Source: G965197405 sp965197405 (lineage in GTDB: Bacteria > Chloroflexota > Dehalococcoidia > Lucifugimonadales > JAGWBF01). From it: 64,000 nucleotides of DNA. The stretch spans positions 744,001-808,000 of the forward strand of contig OZ240206.1 in assembly GCA_965197405.1 (NCBI GenBank). The letters are read 5' to 3'. Position 1 is the first letter of the stretch; each line of letters opens with the position of its first letter. Below, in pieces: positions 61,673 through 64,000 of this stretch. A program made the position numbers and the translations under genes. The notes beneath the pieces are model-generated. The model worked only from the letters and a program-made list of their open reading frames with translations. It had not been told where the DNA came from and did no database searches.

Positions 61673-61891
61673 ATGCCCGATAATGCAGGTAGTACCCCAG
61701 CATTCCCGCGTTCGGCGAGTTCCGACCAGGGCATTCCCCACCAAAATGGTATGACGCTCCGCGACTGGTTCGCCGGGCAAGCCTTGGTAGGTGCATTGTC
61801 TGGACGGGTTTACATTGACGCGAACGAGGCGTCCGAAATCGCCCTGTCAGCTTGGCGTCTGGCAGATGCGATGCTGAAAGCGCGGACATGA
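61673..61891 (+). CDS. Small conserved hypothetical, phage/plasmid type
   Basis: The 72-residue protein contains MTLRDWFAGQALVGALSG and SAWRLADAMLKAR, a pattern often seen in small proteins of prophages and mobile regions. TTGGAGG precedes the ATG. Function unknown. The following gap 61892-62112 has no supported gene. Confidence 0.6.
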   Translation: MPDNAGSTPAFPRSASSDQGIPHQNGMTLRDWFAGQALVGALSGRVYIDANEASEIALSAWRLADAMLKART

Positions 61892-62112
61892 AAGGCAGCC
61901 TCTGCCAGCGCAGCCCGCGTCGCGGAGATTACGGGGCGAAAGGATAAAGCATGGACTGAGACAGATTCATGGACGACCTGAAGTCCGAACGCAAGGGGAT
62001 GGACTAACCCCAAAGAGTATTAAGCATGGCACACGCCGGGGAGAAGCGACTCCTTAGCTCCCGGCTGCGCCCTTATACGCAATCTCCTGGAGAGGAGGGT
62101 CTGAACCAGAGC

Positions 62113-63480
62113 ATGGCCCAGCCCAACTTCGCCGACAAGACCATCTGGACGGGCGACAACCTGGACATCTTGCGGGGAATGAACAGCGAGTGCGTAGACC
62201 TCATCTACCTGGACCCTCCCTTCAACTCCAACCAGAACTACGCCGCCCCGGTGGGCAGCAAGGCGGCGGGTGCGGCCTTCAAGGACACCTGGACACTCTC
62301 CGACCTGGACGTGGCCTGGATGGGCCTCATCGCCGACGAGCAGCCCGCCATCGCCAACCTGCTGCACACGACGAGCCTCACCCACGGGAAGGGGATGCAG
62401 TCGTATCTGACGATGATGGCGGTGCGGCTGATGGAGATGCGGCGTGTGCTGAAGGAGACGGGGAGCATCTACCTGCACTGCGACCCGACGGCCAGCCACT
62501 ACCTCAAGCTGCTCATGGATGCCGTGTTCGGGTCGGGACGGTTTCAGAACCATATCACTTGGCGGCGGACTACTGCCCATAGCGACTCAATCCGGTACGG
62601 CTCCAACGCAGACCACTTGCTCTTTTATGCCAAGGGCGAAGTGTGGACGTGGACTTCCCAATACCAAGATTACGATGAGAAGTACAAGGCCCGTTTCCGC
62701 TTCAAAGACCCGGATGGGCGGGCTTGGTCTGATGATAATCTCACCGCAAAGGGATTGTCCGGTGGCGGGTATGAGTATGAATATAAAGGGGCAATATCTC
62801 TGTGGCGGGTTCCTCTAGAGACGATGCAGCGATTAGACGCTGAGGGGCGGCTGCATTTCACCAGCAGGGGCGGCATCCGGCGCAAAAGATACTTGGATGA
62901 AATGAAAGGCCGCTCGGTTCAAGCCCTGTGGGATGATATTGACCCCATAAACTCCCAAGCTAAGGAGCGCACCGGCTACCCTACGCAGAAGCCGCTGGCG
63001 CTGCTGGAGCGCATCATCAGGGCATCCTCCAACGAGGGAGACTGGGTGCTCGACCCCTTCGCCGGCTGCGCCACCGCCTGCGTCGCCGCGGAGAACCTGG
63101 GGCGCAAGTGGGTCGGCATAGACCTATCCGCCAAGGCCGTCGAGCTGGTGAACATGCGCCTCCAGCAGACTATGGGCGGCCTCTTCCACAACCGCCTCGT
63201 GACGGCCCGCACCGACATACCCCGCCGGACAGACATCTCGGCCCCCAAGAACTACCGCCAGAACAAGCACGTCCTCTTCGGCCAGCAGGAGGGCCTCTGC
63301 AACGGCTGCAAGATGATGTTCCCCTTCAAGGTCTTCGAGGTGGACCACCGAGTCCCGCAGTCCCGGGGAGGCACTGACCACCTGGAGAATCTTCAGTTGC
63401 TCTGCTCAAGCTGCAACCGCATCAAGGGAGACCGCCCCCAGGAGTACCTGGTGGCAAGACTCAAGGAGTTGGTAGCATAG
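62113..63480 (+). CDS. Beta-class DNA methyltransferase fused to HNH endonuclease
   Basis: The 455-residue protein starts near MAQPNFADKTIWTGDNLDIL. The methyltransferase has DLIYLDPPFNSNQNY (motif IV) early and VLDPFAGCATACVAAENLGR (motif I) late, the beta-class order, with target recognition between. Residues about 385-455 form an HNH nuclease: CNGC, VDHRVPQSRGG, ENLQLLCSSCNRIKGDR. The ATG at 62113 is preferred by homology; the frame is open back to ATG 62026. It could be a self-contained restriction-modification protein or a methylase with a repair nuclease. Confidence 0.85.
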   Translation: MAQPNFADKTIWTGDNLDILRGMNSECVDLIYLDPPFNSNQNYAAPVGSKAAGAAFKDTWTLSDLDVAWMGLIADEQPAIANLLHTTSLTHGKGMQSYLTMMAVRLMEMRRVLKETGSIYLHCDPTASHYLKLLMDAVFGSGRFQNHITWRRTTAHSDSIRYGSNADHLLFYAKGEVWTWTSQYQDYDEKYKARFRFKDPDGRAWSDDNLTAKGLSGGGYEYEYKGAISLWRVPLETMQRLDAEGRLHFTSRGGIRRKRYLDEMKGRSVQALWDDIDPINSQAKERTGYPTQKPLALLERIIRASSNEGDWVLDPFAGCATACVAAENLGRKWVGIDLSAKAVELVNMRLQQTMGGLFHNRLVTARTDIPRRTDISAPKNYRQNKHVLFGQQEGLCNGCKMMFPFKVFEVDHRVPQSRGGTDHLENLQLLCSSCNRIKGDRPQEYLVARLKELVA

Positions 63481-63579
63481 AAAGGAGAACTATAGTACCG
63501 CCGTCTCCGGGGACTGTGACTTCCTGCTCCATTACGAAGTATACGTGAACTGAGGTACTAACTCCTGGTCACGTATTAC

Positions 63580-63678
63580 ATGATAATAGTAGCCATCATC
63601 CTGGTAATCGGGCTGGTAATTGGACTGGCCCGATTACTAGAGGCGGTGGAAGGGTGGTGGGAGCGTAGAGGACGTTAG
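63580..63678 (+). CDS. Possible 32-residue membrane peptide
   Basis: The frame reads MIIVAIILVIGLVIGLARLL followed by EAVEGWWERRGR: one membrane helix and a charged tail. No strong ribosome site is visible, so it is a low-confidence microprotein. The gap 63481-63821 otherwise shows nothing. Confidence 0.35.
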   Translation: MIIVAIILVIGLVIGLARLLEAVEGWWERRGR

Positions 63679-63821
63679 GCCTATCCCCATTACTTCCGCT
63701 TCTGCTTAAGTGGTTCGCGATGACGCCGCCGACACTGGATGAGTTAGATTCACGGAGTGGAAATCGGGCGTGCGGTGTCGGCCTCCATTTCGGCGATATC
63801 CAATATGGCGTAGGAGGAGAG

Positions 63822-64000
63822 ATGGCAACAGTAGCACCCTGGCACCATGTCGCGGGAGATAGGTCGTACCATTTACGGGACGATTGCCCTGAATGGAAGG
63901 AGAGGTATGGACCTCATGAGGAAGGAATGGGTGAGACGGAGTGGCTTTGCGAGCATTGTTTCCTGCTGCTCGCTGCGGAAATCAAGGATAACCGTCGAAT
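63822..64000 (+). CDS. Cys/His-containing small protein, 3' end outside the window
   Basis: ATG 63822 lies directly behind TAGGAGGAGAG, and the frame stays open for 59 codons to the right edge. The peptide has WHHVAGDRSYHLRDDCPEW and ETEWLCEHCFLLL, with a CEHC pair suggestive of metal binding. I do not recognise the family; it fits the phage-like small genes of this segment. Confidence 0.5.
   Translation, partial: MATVAPWHHVAGDRSYHLRDDCPEWKERYGPHEEGMGETEWLCEHCFLLLAAEIKDNRR

Overview
The window reads as GC-rich bacterial chromosome. It resembles Chloroflexota, perhaps the Dehalococcoidia/SAR202 side; this is inferred from gene content only. Supporting hints are a 23S rRNA gene not linked to 16S, a form-II-type CoxL with coxD/coxE, a cytosolic reductive-dehalogenase-like Fe-S protein, a UGSC-type selenoprotein, and many small-molecule hydrolases and amidohydrolases. 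No phylogenetic marker search was possible.

Layout. 1-2000: a truncated DUF488 gene, a self-regulated-looking membrane-protein/HTH pair, an IS21 transposase remnant and a HigA-like antitoxin. 2029-4776: a compact island at the 3' side of an intact tRNA-fMet gene. Repeated tRNA 3'-end fragments separate small genes here (retropepsin-like protein, HicAB, two DUF2283 genes, a lipoprotein). 4826-7890: 23S rRNA on the minus strand, just upstream of tRNA-fMet, with a consensus promoter and no adjacent 16S or 5S. 8.2-12.4 kb: a SagB-like flavoprotein and convergent otsA/otsB (trehalose). 12.5-24.4 kb: a repeat-bracketed hypothetical, a PD-(D/E)XK-like gene, a two-gene UGSC selenoprotein unit with an in-frame TGA, then DinB, lipoprotein, SDR, amidohydrolase, gamma-glutamyltransferase and Asp-box propeller genes. 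24.5-32.1 kb: an orphan adenine methyltransferase downstream of an aapJQMP-type amino-acid ABC transporter. 32.5-39 kb: tRNA-Leu, a class III aminotransferase and a partial cox operon (L-D-E, no M or S). 39.3-45.1 kb: a 35-residue tandem-repeat lipoprotein, comM and an MFS transporter. 45.2-60.2 kb: tRNA-Gln and metabolic genes (RdhA-like protein, dehydrogenases, CocE hydrolase, D-aminoacylase, acyl-CoA-dehydrogenase-like enzyme, CcdA/TlpA, two M20 peptidases). 60.3-64 kb: an accessory segment with three tandem HEPN-like genes, the last frameshifted, and a fused methyltransferase-HNH protein.

Functional threads are amino-acid and peptide scavenging (ABC transporter, GGT, M20 peptidases, D-aminoacylase, CocE), thiol/selenium redox chemistry (UGSC, CcdA/TlpA), trehalose synthesis, and genome-conflict genes (HicAB, HigA-like, HEPN, two methyltransferases). 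Several families of interspersed palindromic repeats fill the intergenic gaps.

The two signals most worth pursuing are the tRNA-fMet fragment island and the TGA-containing UGSC gene with its conserved partner. The HEPN triplication beside a methyltransferase-HNH fusion is next.
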